From positions 1 to 39,251 of the forward strand of contig NZ_MSIG01000026.1 in NCBI RefSeq assembly GCF_001927285.1: 39,251 bases of DNA. Direction: 5' to 3'. A program made the translations under genes and the position numbers. This document shows, piece after piece, positions 32,361-39,251 of this stretch. Every line of letters starts with the position of its first letter. Positions within the stretch are counted from its first letter, which is position 1. Source of the DNA: Mongoliimonas terrestris. Its GTDB lineage: Bacteria > Pseudomonadota > Alphaproteobacteria > Rhizobiales > Pleomorphomonadaceae. Under the pieces are notes generated by a model, which made no database searches, had not been told where the DNA came from, and worked only from the letters and a program-made list of their open reading frames with translations.

Positions 32361-33296
32361 TCAGCGCCGCCCGCGCGACAGGACGATCAGGTTGCCGACG
32401 ATCACCGCGCCGAGCCCCGCCATGGCGACGGGCGTCCACTGATAGCTTTCGAACACCGTCGAGATGCCGAGGGCGAACACCGGGAAGATGACGGTCGCAT
32501 AACCCGCCCGCGCCGCGCCGATCCGGCCGAGGAGCGTCAGGTAGGAGGCAAACGCGATCACCGAGGAGACGATCGACAGCCAGAACAGGCTGCCGATGTA
32601 GGCCGGCGTCCACTCGATCTGGAACGTCCGCCCGTTGGCGAGCGCCAGCAGCACCATCACCCCCGCCCCGTAGACCATGCCCCAGGCGTTGGTGGAGAGC
32701 ACCGGCAAACCCCGGCTCTGGCTGGCGCTGGAGATCATGTTGCCGACGCAGAAGCTCACTGTCCCGGCGATGCAGAAGCCGAGGCCGACGGCCGCCGCAT
32801 GGTCGAACTCCGTCCCGGCGATCTCCGGCCAGAACACGAGGCCGATACCGGCAAAGCCGATCAGCGCCCCGATGGCGACCCGGGGCACGATCCCCTGGCG
32901 GAACACCACCGCGGCCATCACCAGGTTGATCACCGAGGCGAGCGAGAACACCACCGACAGGAGGCCGGAGGCCAGCACCTGGCCGCCGAGGTAGAAGAGG
33001 TAGAAGTTGGTGGAGAAGAGCAGCGCCCCTTGCACGGCGAAGCGCGCGTGGTCCGTCCACGAGAACCGCATCCGCTGGCGCGCCACCGCCACCCAGCCGA
33101 TCATCACGGCCGCCGACAGCATGAAGCGCCAGGCGACCGACACCTCGGGCGCCACCACGCCCACCTGCATCTTGAGGGCGATCCAACTCGTCGACCAGGC
33201 GAACACCGTGATGGCGTAGAGCAGGAAGTCGAAGAGCGTGAACGGCGCGAGCGCCGGCTTCTCGGCGGGCGCGGCGGCGGGGACGGCGGCGGTCAT
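32361..33296 (-). CDS. EamA/DMT family transporter
   Basis: The protein is 311 residues with about ten membrane helices in two EamA halves (about 28-150 and 165-305). FAWSTSWIALKMQVGVVAPEVSVAWRF near the N-terminus and GQVLASGLLSVVFSLASVINLVMAA are typical of the drug/metabolite exporters. Inner membrane; substrate unknown. The ATG at 33296 is chosen over a TTG at 33314. It is convergent with the LysR gene, ending 49 bp from it. No clear link to neighbours. Confidence 0.88.
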   Translation of the reverse strand: MTAAVPAAAPAEKPALAPFTLFDFLLYAITVFAWSTSWIALKMQVGVVAPEVSVAWRFMLSAAVMIGWVAVARQRMRFSWTDHARFAVQGALLFSTNFYLFYLGGQVLASGLLSVVFSLASVINLVMAAVVFRQGIVPRVAIGALIGFAGIGLVFWPEIAGTEFDHAAAVGLGFCIAGTVSFCVGNMISSASQSRGLPVLSTNAWGMVYGAGVMVLLALANGRTFQIEWTPAYIGSLFWLSIVSSVIAFASYLTLLGRIGAARAGYATVIFPVFALGISTVFESYQWTPVAMAGLGAVIVGNLIVLSRGRR

Positions 33297-33488
33297 GATA
33301 CGGATACGGTCCAATTCCAGGTCTTCAGGCGGGCGCCCGACGGGCCGGCTCGCGTTCGCCGGCGGCGGTGCCCGTCCCTTGCCGCCCCTTCTTGCGCCCG
33401 GTGGGGTGCAAGATCCAACGGCGATTCGTGATGGATACCATCATACAAATTGATGGGCTTCGTCCCGATCGCCCGGTCCAACCCGCCG

Positions 33489-34100
33489 TCAGCGAACCAC
33501 CACGGCCGCCGCGGCGCCCGCCATCATGGTCCCGGCGCCCCGGTTCAACGCCCGCACGGCCCGCTCGCTGCGGAAGAGATCGCGCGCGCTGGAGGCCGCC
33601 GCCGCATAGGCCGAGCCGATCAGCGTCAGAAGCACCGACACCGTGACGACCAGTTCGGCAAAGCCGATGGCGGTCAGCCGCTCCAGCGGCACGAGGGTCG
33701 GCAGCAGCGCCAGATAGAAGACCATCACCTTCGGATTGCCGAGCGTCAGCGCCAGCCCGGCGAGGAAGGTGCGGAACGGCCCCTGCCCGCCCTCCGCCCG
33801 CACGTCCGCCGGCACGGGCTTGGCCCGCCAGAGCTTCACCGCCAGATAGAGCAGATAGGCCGCGCCCGCATACTTGATCACCAGGAAGACGGTGCCGAAG
33901 CTCTGCGCGATGGCCGCCAGGCCGAACACCGCGAAGGAGAGGTAGACGAGGTCGCCGGCCACCAGCCCGATCACCATCGGAAAGGTGCCGCGAAACCCCG
34001 CCCCCAGCGCCCGCGCCACCACCGCCGCGATCCCGGGCCCGGGCGAGGCCGCCGCCACCGAGAAGGCGAGCGCGAAGGCGGCGAGCGTCATCAGATCCAT
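33489..34100 (-). CDS. LysE/RhtB family amino-acid exporter
   Basis: The protein is 203 residues with six membrane segments. AASPGPGIAAVVARALGAGFRGTF at about 18-40 is the conserved LysE/RhtB start, and GNPKVMVFYLALLP is the second family motif. Members export amino acids such as lysine, threonine or homoserine; the substrate here cannot be told. It is preceded by 145 bp before the ABC operon and followed by 192 bp before the EamA gene, so it is probably transcribed alone. Confidence 0.9.
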   Translation of the reverse strand: MDLMTLAAFALAFSVAAASPGPGIAAVVARALGAGFRGTFPMVIGLVAGDLVYLSFAVFGLAAIAQSFGTVFLVIKYAGAAYLLYLAVKLWRAKPVPADVRAEGGQGPFRTFLAGLALTLGNPKVMVFYLALLPTLVPLERLTAIGFAELVVTVSVLLTLIGSAYAAAASSARDLFRSERAVRALNRGAGTMMAGAAAAVVVR

Positions 34101-34245
34101 GGCATGTCATCCGGTATGGGAAGCGCCGACCGTTCGCCGCGCTCCCGGCAGTCAAGAGCGATAGCACGTCCACCGATCCCGCCGGAAGCCGCGCCCGCCC
34201 CCTCTCATCGCAGCATCCGTCCGTCCTTCGCCACCCGTTTCCCGC

Positions 34246-35037
34246 TCACCCCGTCCGCCGGCCCGTCCGCCGTGCCACCCGCCGCTCCAGCGCGCCGAGG
34301 CTGTCGTAGAGAAGCACCGCCAGCGTCGCCACCACCAGCCCGCCCTGCACCACGAAGGCCATGTTGCCGGAGAGGAGCCCGGCGATGATGACCTCGCCGA
34401 GGCCCTTCGCCGCCACCGTGGAGCCGATGGTGGCGGTGGACAGTCCGATCACCGTGGAGATCTTCACCCCTTCCAGGATCACCGGCAGGGCGAGCGGCAG
34501 CTCCACCTTGAGGAGCCGCTGGCGCGCCGTCATGCCCATCCCGTCCGCCGCGTCCAGCACCGCCGGCGGCAGGCGGGTGAGGCCGGTCAGGGTGTTCTCG
34601 AAGATCGGCAGCAGCCCGTAGAGGAAGAGCGCGAACAGAGTCGGCCGCTCGCCGAAGCCGAACAACGGCACCGCCAGCGCCAGCACGGCCACCGGCGGGA
34701 AGGTCTGGCCGATGTTGACGATCGACCGCGACAGCGGCAGGAAGTCCGCTCCGGCCGGCCGCGTCACGCCGACCGCGAGCCCGACCGCCACCACGGTCGC
34801 CGCAAGGCTCGCCACCGCCACGGTGCCGAGGTGCGCCAGCGTCAGGTCGATCAGCGGCGCCCGGTCGTAGATGGCCGGCGCGCCGTTCGTCGTCAGCGGC
34901 GCGAACACCGGCGCGAAGCTCTCCGGCATGGCGAGGAAGAGCACCAGCACGGCGAACGCCGCGAACCGGATCAGCGTGCCCGCCCGTGGCAGCCGCCGCG
35001 CCCGCGCGCCCCGTTCTGCCATCGCGACGCCGCTCAC
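34246..35037 (-). CDS. yehW: ABC transporter permease, YehW type (glycine betaine/osmoprotectant)
   Basis: The protein is 263 residues from a GTG at 35037 that overlaps the stop of the ATPase gene (GTGA). An ATG at 35022 is an alternative. Five to six membrane helices; the permease EAA loop is DAADGMGMTARQRLLKVELPLALP. INIGQTFPPVAVLALAVPLFGFGERP is typical of OpuBB/YehW permeases. It is the last gene of the four-gene operon and, with YehY, YehX and the binding protein, forms a complete importer. Confidence 0.88.
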   Translation of the reverse strand: MSGVAMAERGARARRLPRAGTLIRFAAFAVLVLFLAMPESFAPVFAPLTTNGAPAIYDRAPLIDLTLAHLGTVAVASLAATVVAVGLAVGVTRPAGADFLPLSRSIVNIGQTFPPVAVLALAVPLFGFGERPTLFALFLYGLLPIFENTLTGLTRLPPAVLDAADGMGMTARQRLLKVELPLALPVILEGVKISTVIGLSTATIGSTVAAKGLGEVIIAGLLSGNMAFVVQGGLVVATLAVLLYDSLGALERRVARRTGRRTG

Positions 35038-35972
35038 GACGGCCGTCCCCCGCGCGCGATCAGCCCGGCGAGCGTCACCCGGCCGAGCGGCCGCCCGTCC
35101 GCGTCCGTCACCGGCAGCGCGTCCCGGCCGGTCCAGATCAGCTCGGCGAGCGCGTCGCGCTGCGTCCGCCCGGCGCTGATCGCCGGCCCGTCCGCCGCCC
35201 CCGGCTCCACCGCGCTCTCCACGGCTTCAAGCGAGAGAAGCCGGAACGGCCGGTCGCCGGTGCCGATCAGCGTCTCCACGAAGTCCGTCGCCGGGTGGGT
35301 CAAAAGGTCCGCCGGCGTGCCGTGCTGGACCAGCCGGCCGCCGTCCATCACGGCAATCCGGTCGCCGAGGAGGATCGCCTCCTCCATGTCGTGGGTGACC
35401 AGGATGATGGTGGTGCCGAGTCGCTTCTGGATCGCCTTCAGGTCCTCCTGCGCCTTGGCCCGGATCACCGGGTCGAGCGCCCCGAACGGCTCGTCCATCA
35501 GGAGGATGTTGGGCTCGGCCGCCAGCGCCCTTGCGACGCCGATGCGCTGCTGCTGGCCGCCGGAGAGTTCGTGCGGATAGCGGCCTGCGAAATCCTTCGG
35601 GTCGAGCTGGAAGAGGTCGAGCAGCGTCTCCACCCGGGCGGCGATCCGCTTGGCGTCCCAGCCGAGGAGCACCGGCACGGTGGCGATGTTCTGCGCCACC
35701 GTCCGGTGCGGGAAGAGCCCGTGGTTCTGGATCGCGTAGCCGATCGCCCGCCGCAGTTCGTGCACCGGCACCGTGGCGGTGTCACGCCCGTCGATCCGCA
35801 CCGTGCCGCTCGTCGGCTCCACCAGCCGGTTGATCATGCGGATGAGCGTCGACTTGCCCGAGCCGGAGGTGCCGACGATCACCGTCATGGTGCGCGCCGG
35901 CACCGTGAAGGACACGTCGTCCACCACCGCCGCGTCGCCGTAGCGCTTGGTCAGGCCGATCAGTTCGATCAT
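35034..35972 (-). CDS. yehX: ABC transporter ATPase, YehX/OpuA type
   Basis: The protein is 312 residues. Walker A GTSGSGKST (34-42), signature LSGGQQQR (136-143), Walker B ILLMDEP (156-162) and the H-loop THDMEEA are intact. A single CBS-like domain follows at the C-terminus (about 270-312: ALAELIWTGRDALPVTDADG, then VTLAGL), as in ATPases of osmoprotectant transporters, where CBS domains sense ionic strength. ATGA overlap with the yehY-like gene upstream and GTGA overlap with the yehW-like gene downstream. Confidence 0.92.
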   Translation of the reverse strand: MIELIGLTKRYGDAAVVDDVSFTVPARTMTVIVGTSGSGKSTLIRMINRLVEPTSGTVRIDGRDTATVPVHELRRAIGYAIQNHGLFPHRTVAQNIATVPVLLGWDAKRIAARVETLLDLFQLDPKDFAGRYPHELSGGQQQRIGVARALAAEPNILLMDEPFGALDPVIRAKAQEDLKAIQKRLGTTIILVTHDMEEAILLGDRIAVMDGGRLVQHGTPADLLTHPATDFVETLIGTGDRPFRLLSLEAVESAVEPGAADGPAISAGRTQRDALAELIWTGRDALPVTDADGRPLGRVTLAGLIARGGRPS

Positions 35973-37120
35973 GGGGGCGCCTTGCCGGTAAGGGCGACCA
36001 GCGCGTCGAGAACGACCGCCGCCGCGAAGGCGAGCGCCACCGTGGGGACGGCGCCGAGGAGGATGAGGTCGGGCGCGGTCTGGCCGATCCCGAGGAAGAC
36101 GAACACGCCGAGCCCGCCGCCGCCGATCAGCGCCGCGATGGTGGCAAGGCCGATGTTCTGGACGAGCACGATGCGCACGCCCGTGAGGATCACCGGCAGG
36201 GCGAGCGGCAGTTCTACCGCCATCAGCCGCTGCCGGCGCGTCATGCCCATGCCGTCCGCCGCGTCCACCACCGTCCGCGACACGCCGGTGATGCCGACGA
36301 AGGTGTTCGCCACCATGGGGAGCAGCGAATAGAGGAAGAGCGCCACGAAGGCCGGCGCCATGCCAATGCCCGCGATGCCGACCGCGCTCGCCCCCGGCAC
36401 CGTGGCGGCGATCCAGCCGAGCGGCGCGATCAGCATGCCGAAGAGCGCGATCGACGGGATGGTCTGCACCATGTTGAGGAGGTTCAGCACCGGCGCCCGC
36501 AGCCCCGCCTTGCGGGCGATCAGCACCCCCGCCGGAATGCCCACAGCCATGGCAAGCGCCAGCGAGCCGAGCGCCAGCGTCATGTGGGCGAGCGCCTCGC
36601 GCCGGAACACCTCCGCCCGCACGCCATATTCGCGCACGATGGAGAGGTCGGCGAACACCCGGAGGGCGAACAGCCCGGCGAACACCGCCGCCGCCGCCGC
36701 GAGCCCGCCGATCCGCGCGAGCGGCCCAAGCCGCAGCCGCACCACCGCGTCCGCAAGCATCAGCGCGAAGGCGAAGAGCCCCGTCCAGAACCCCGCCGCC
36801 GGCGCCACCCGCGCATAGCGGTCGCCCTCCGGCGTCAGGTGCGTCGCGGCGAGCCCCACCGCCACCAGCAGGAGCACGAGCCCCGCCACGGCCGCCGCCA
36901 GCCGCACCGCCGGCGGCGTGCGCATCAGCGCCACGGCGGCGAGCGCCAGCACGGCCGCCGCCACGCCGAGCCCTGCGGCCGGCGGCAGCGCGGCCCACAC
37001 GGCCACCGGGTCGCCCGCCACGATCCGGTTCGCCCGGAACGTCGCGAACGGCAGGAGCGCGATCGCCCCCGCCGCCAGCGCGGCCGTCACCGCGCCCAGT
37101 CTGTCGATCGCCAAGGCCAT
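35969..37120 (-). CDS. yehY: ABC transporter permease, YehY type
   Basis: The protein is 383 residues, matching E. coli YehY (385). An N-terminal half with several extra membrane helices (about 10-155) precedes the permease domain (about 165-375) with LLNMVQTIPSIALFGMLIAPLG and the EAA loop DAADGMGMTRRQRLMAVELP. The extended N-terminus is what separates YehY from YehW. It follows the binding-protein gene after 61 bp. Confidence 0.9.
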   Translation of the reverse strand: MALAIDRLGAVTAALAAGAIALLPFATFRANRIVAGDPVAVWAALPPAAGLGVAAAVLALAAVALMRTPPAVRLAAAVAGLVLLLVAVGLAATHLTPEGDRYARVAPAAGFWTGLFAFALMLADAVVRLRLGPLARIGGLAAAAAVFAGLFALRVFADLSIVREYGVRAEVFRREALAHMTLALGSLALAMAVGIPAGVLIARKAGLRAPVLNLLNMVQTIPSIALFGMLIAPLGWIAATVPGASAVGIAGIGMAPAFVALFLYSLLPMVANTFVGITGVSRTVVDAADGMGMTRRQRLMAVELPLALPVILTGVRIVLVQNIGLATIAALIGGGGLGVFVFLGIGQTAPDLILLGAVPTVALAFAAAVVLDALVALTGKAPP

Positions 37121-37181
37121 CCAGTCCTCGCATCGGGCGGGACGGCGCCCCGCGTGCGCCGCCCCGACGGATCGGGTCGGG

Positions 37182-38090
37182 TTACTTCAGGAAGCCCTTG
37201 CCGGTCAGCCATTCCTCGGCCACCGCCCGGGCGGGCTCGCCGCCCACCTGGATGCGGCCGTTCAGCTCCTGCAGGGTGACGAGGTCCAGGCTCTCGAAGA
37301 TCGGCTTCAGCACCGTCTCGATCGCCGGGTTCTCCTTCAGCGCCTCCTCGCGGATGATCGGCGCCGGCTGGTAGACCGGCTGCACGCCCTTGTCGTCCTC
37401 CAGCACCACGAGGCCGGAGGGCGCGATGGCGCCGTCGGTGCCGTAGACCATGGCGGCGTTCGCCCCGCTGGTCTGTTCGGCCGCCGCCTTGATGGTGGCC
37501 GCCGTGTCGCCGCCGGACAGCACGATCAGCTGGTCGGGGCTGAGCGTGAAGCCGTAGGTGGTCTGGAACGACGGCAGCGCCGCCGCCGAGTTCACGAACT
37601 CCGACGAGCCCGCCAGCTTCACCGTGCCGCCCCCGGCCACCCAGGCGCCGAAGCTTGTGAGCGTCGTCAGGTTGTTGGGCTCCGCCACGTCCTTGCGGAG
37701 CGCGATGGCCCAGGTGTTGTTGGCCGGCGACGAGGTCAGCCAGACGATCTTGTTCGCCTCGTAGTCGAGGCTCTTGGCCGCCTCGAACGCCTTGGCGGCG
37801 TCCTTCCACAAGGGGTCGTCCGCCTTGTTGTGGAAGAAGGCCGCGTTGCCCGTGTACTCCGGATAGATGTCGATCTCGCCGGCGGTGATCGCCTGGCGCA
37901 CCACCGGGGTGCCGCCGAGCTGGATCCGGTCCTCCGTCTCGATGCCGGCGTTCTGAAGCGCCAGGAGGATGATGTTGCCGAGGAGCCCGCCCTCGGTGTC
38001 GATCTTGGACGAGACCACCACGGCGGCGGAGGCCGCCGAGGCGAGGAGACCGGCAGCCACGGTCGTCGCGATGAAGACTGGCAGACGCAT
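37182..38090 (-). CDS. osmF: Periplasmic substrate-binding protein, OsmF/YehZ type
   Basis: The protein is 302 residues with a signal peptide (about 1-22, MRLPVFIATTVAAGLLASAASA). The mature part begins VVVSSKIDTEGGLLGNIILLAL and has GEIDIYPEYTGNAAFF, a pattern of OpuAC/YehZ betaine-binding proteins. GAAGGGAA precedes the ATG at 38090. It heads the operon in the same order as E. coli yehZYXW, whose transporter is a low-affinity betaine or general-stress system, so the true substrate may be another quaternary compound. Confidence 0.92.
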   Translation of the reverse strand: MRLPVFIATTVAAGLLASAASAAVVVSSKIDTEGGLLGNIILLALQNAGIETEDRIQLGGTPVVRQAITAGEIDIYPEYTGNAAFFHNKADDPLWKDAAKAFEAAKSLDYEANKIVWLTSSPANNTWAIALRKDVAEPNNLTTLTSFGAWVAGGGTVKLAGSSEFVNSAAALPSFQTTYGFTLSPDQLIVLSGGDTAATIKAAAEQTSGANAAMVYGTDGAIAPSGLVVLEDDKGVQPVYQPAPIIREEALKENPAIETVLKPIFESLDLVTLQELNGRIQVGGEPARAVAEEWLTGKGFLK

Positions 38091-38482
38091 GCTTGAATTC
38101 CCTTCCGTCTTGCAGAAGCCGGACCCCCAGTGTCCACGGCTTTCCGCTTCCTGTGAACGCTTTTGCCGCCACTTGATCCGGCGGCCTGGACGAATTCTGT
38201 CAGGATCGGACCGGCCTCGGCCGTTGTCCGGGCCTTGACGCCCGCCTCGTCCGACGACGACCTCCCCCGCGCGCGGCCGTGCCGCCGCAGCCCGAACGGC
38301 GCGGCGTCGCAAGCGCTGCCTTGACCACAAGTCCGCAAACCGCCCCCGGGTTTCCTCCCCCGCCGGTCATTCCGACACGGGGGAGCACTCGACGGCGCCC
38401 ATCCTGTCGTCCTACGCTGCATTGCGAAGGCCGGATCCGCCGCCGGCCCCGTCTTCCCACCTGCAAACTTCGGAAAAAACCG
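38091..38482. other. Divergent intergenic region osmF / glutamine amidotransferase gene
   Basis: These 392 bp hold no gene that I can support. It must contain both divergent promoters. I see a TTGACC at 38322 on the plus strand but no matching -10, and no clear palindrome or riboswitch. Confidence 0.5.
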
Positions 38483-39184
38483 ATGCGCGTCCTTGCCGTG
38501 GAGAACTACGCCGGCACTCACCTCGGTCTCGTCGGCCGGGCGCTCGCGGAGGCCGACGCCACCGTGGATCTCCGGCGCATGTACGACGGCGACCCGCTGC
38601 CGGAAACGAGCGGCGGCTACGACGCGCTGGTGGTGCTCGGCGGCGGCCAGAACGCCCTTGCGGACGAGGCCCATCCCTACCTGCCGGCGCTCGCCGCCCT
38701 CACGGCCCGCTTCGGCGCGGACGACAAGCCGGTGCTCGGCATCTGCCTCGGCGCCCAGATCGTCGCGCGCGGTTTCGGGGCCACCAACCTCCTCGGCCGC
38801 CCGTTGGAGATCGGCTGGCTCAAGGTGACGCCCACCGACGCCGGCCGCCAGGACCCGGTGATCGCCACCCTCGGCGACGGCGCCCCGCTCTTCCACTGGC
38901 ACACCGACACCTTCACCCTGCCCCCCGGCGCCGTGCATCTGGCCTCCAGCGCCGCGACGCCCAACCAGGCCTTCCGCATCGGCCGCGCGGTCTACGGCAT
39001 CCAGTTCCACTTCGAGGCCGACCGCTCCGTGGTCGACGCCTGGACCGCCGACTACCCGCACCTCTTCAAAGGCGAAGCCGCCGACTGGCCCACCCGCCAC
39101 CACCGCGACCGCAACACCCTCGGCGCCGAAGCGGACACCACAGGGCTCCAGATAGCCCGCGCCTTCGTCGGTCTGATCGGCTGA
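38483..39184 (+). CDS. Class I glutamine amidotransferase-like protein
   Basis: The protein is 233 residues. The triad is visible: C88 in GICLGAQ, H176 and E178 in GIQFHFE. Oxyanion residues are in VVLGGGQNAL. Stand-alone class I amidotransferases of this type (GuaA N-terminal-like) include gamma-glutamyl-polyamine or peptide hydrolases and GMP synthase-like domains. The substrate cannot be told. The start at 38483 follows CTTCGGAAAAAACCG. Nothing is seen in the last 67 bp of the window. Confidence 0.85.
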   Translation: MRVLAVENYAGTHLGLVGRALAEADATVDLRRMYDGDPLPETSGGYDALVVLGGGQNALADEAHPYLPALAALTARFGADDKPVLGICLGAQIVARGFGATNLLGRPLEIGWLKVTPTDAGRQDPVIATLGDGAPLFHWHTDTFTLPPGAVHLASSAATPNQAFRIGRAVYGIQFHFEADRSVVDAWTADYPHLFKGEAADWPTRHHRDRNTLGAEADTTGLQIARAFVGLIG

Positions 39185-39251
39185 CGCGGGGGAAAGCGCC
39201 CGATCCCTTTCTCCCTCCTCGACCGTCATCAACTCAGTTCTGCAGGTTCAT

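Noticed and set aside
38091..38482. Riboswitch before osmF
   Set aside because: No paired-stem pattern or conserved core of a known class could be seen.
39215..39251. Start of a minus-strand gene at the right edge (ATGAACCTGCAGAAC)
   Set aside because: The frame reaches a TGA after five codons.

Overview
The window is about 70% GC with strongly GC3-biased codons. It carries oxygen-sensitive (alphaproteobacterial type) NifA, HisZ-dependent histidine synthesis, DUF1127 proteins under a VtlR/LsrB-like LysR regulator, and palindromic intergenic mosaics typical of rhizobial relatives. Together these point to a chromosomal piece of a free-living, probably nitrogen-fixing member of the Hyphomicrobiales (Alphaproteobacteria). 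The genus cannot be fixed from the sequence. I saw no phage, plasmid, transposase, tRNA, rRNA or CRISPR array.

Layout. 1-747 is non-coding and repeat-rich: a 20-bp tandem array and palindromic repeats. 748-1494 is a DUF3750 membrane-anchored protein. 1560-2773 (minus) is the AhpC/AhpD peroxide reductase pair. 3454-5241 is nifA, preceded by about 680 bp of regulatory DNA. It is followed by a DoxX membrane protein with a textbook terminator and a DUF427 protein. 6752-10397 is the translationally coupled hisS-hisZ-hisG block. 10625-12065 (minus) holds tag (3-methyladenine glycosylase) and cheZ. 12295-14336 holds a secreted DUF2927 protein and a YkuD L,D-transpeptidase, separated by a nested repeat island. 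A small secreted LprI-type protein follows on the minus strand.

15030-26896 is a 2-hydroxyacid oxidation region. The minus-strand operon glcD-glcE-glcF (glycolate oxidase) comes first, then a LysR regulator and a DUF3422 membrane protein. Next is a plus-strand operon: a FadR-type GntR regulator, lutA, two tandem DUF29 genes, lutB and lutC (lactate utilisation). All its junctions are 4-bp ATGA overlaps, so the DUF29 pair sits inside the lut operon as a translationally coupled cassette. 27197-29343 is gshA (glutamate-cysteine ligase) and a DUF937 protein.

29900-32311 is a small regulatory unit. It contains two minus-strand DUF1127 genes (one coupled to a YHS-like mini-protein that has lost half of its cysteines) and a LysR gene resembling VtlR/LsrB. 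A near-identical 19-bp element lies upstream of each DUF1127 gene. 32361-34100 holds an EamA exporter and a LysE exporter. 34246-38090 (minus) is a complete osmF/yehZ-yehY-yehX-yehW type ABC transporter operon, and 38483-39184 is a class I glutamine amidotransferase-like protein.

Most worth following up: (i) the DUF29 cassette inside lutABC, whose two copies have nearly identical ends and divergent cores; (ii) the LysR/DUF1127 mini-regulon with its shared 19-bp element; (iii) the nested inverted-repeat islands built from three repeat modules in different combinations; and (iv) nifA beside a peroxide-detoxifying operon, with a candidate NifA site and sigma-54 promoter.
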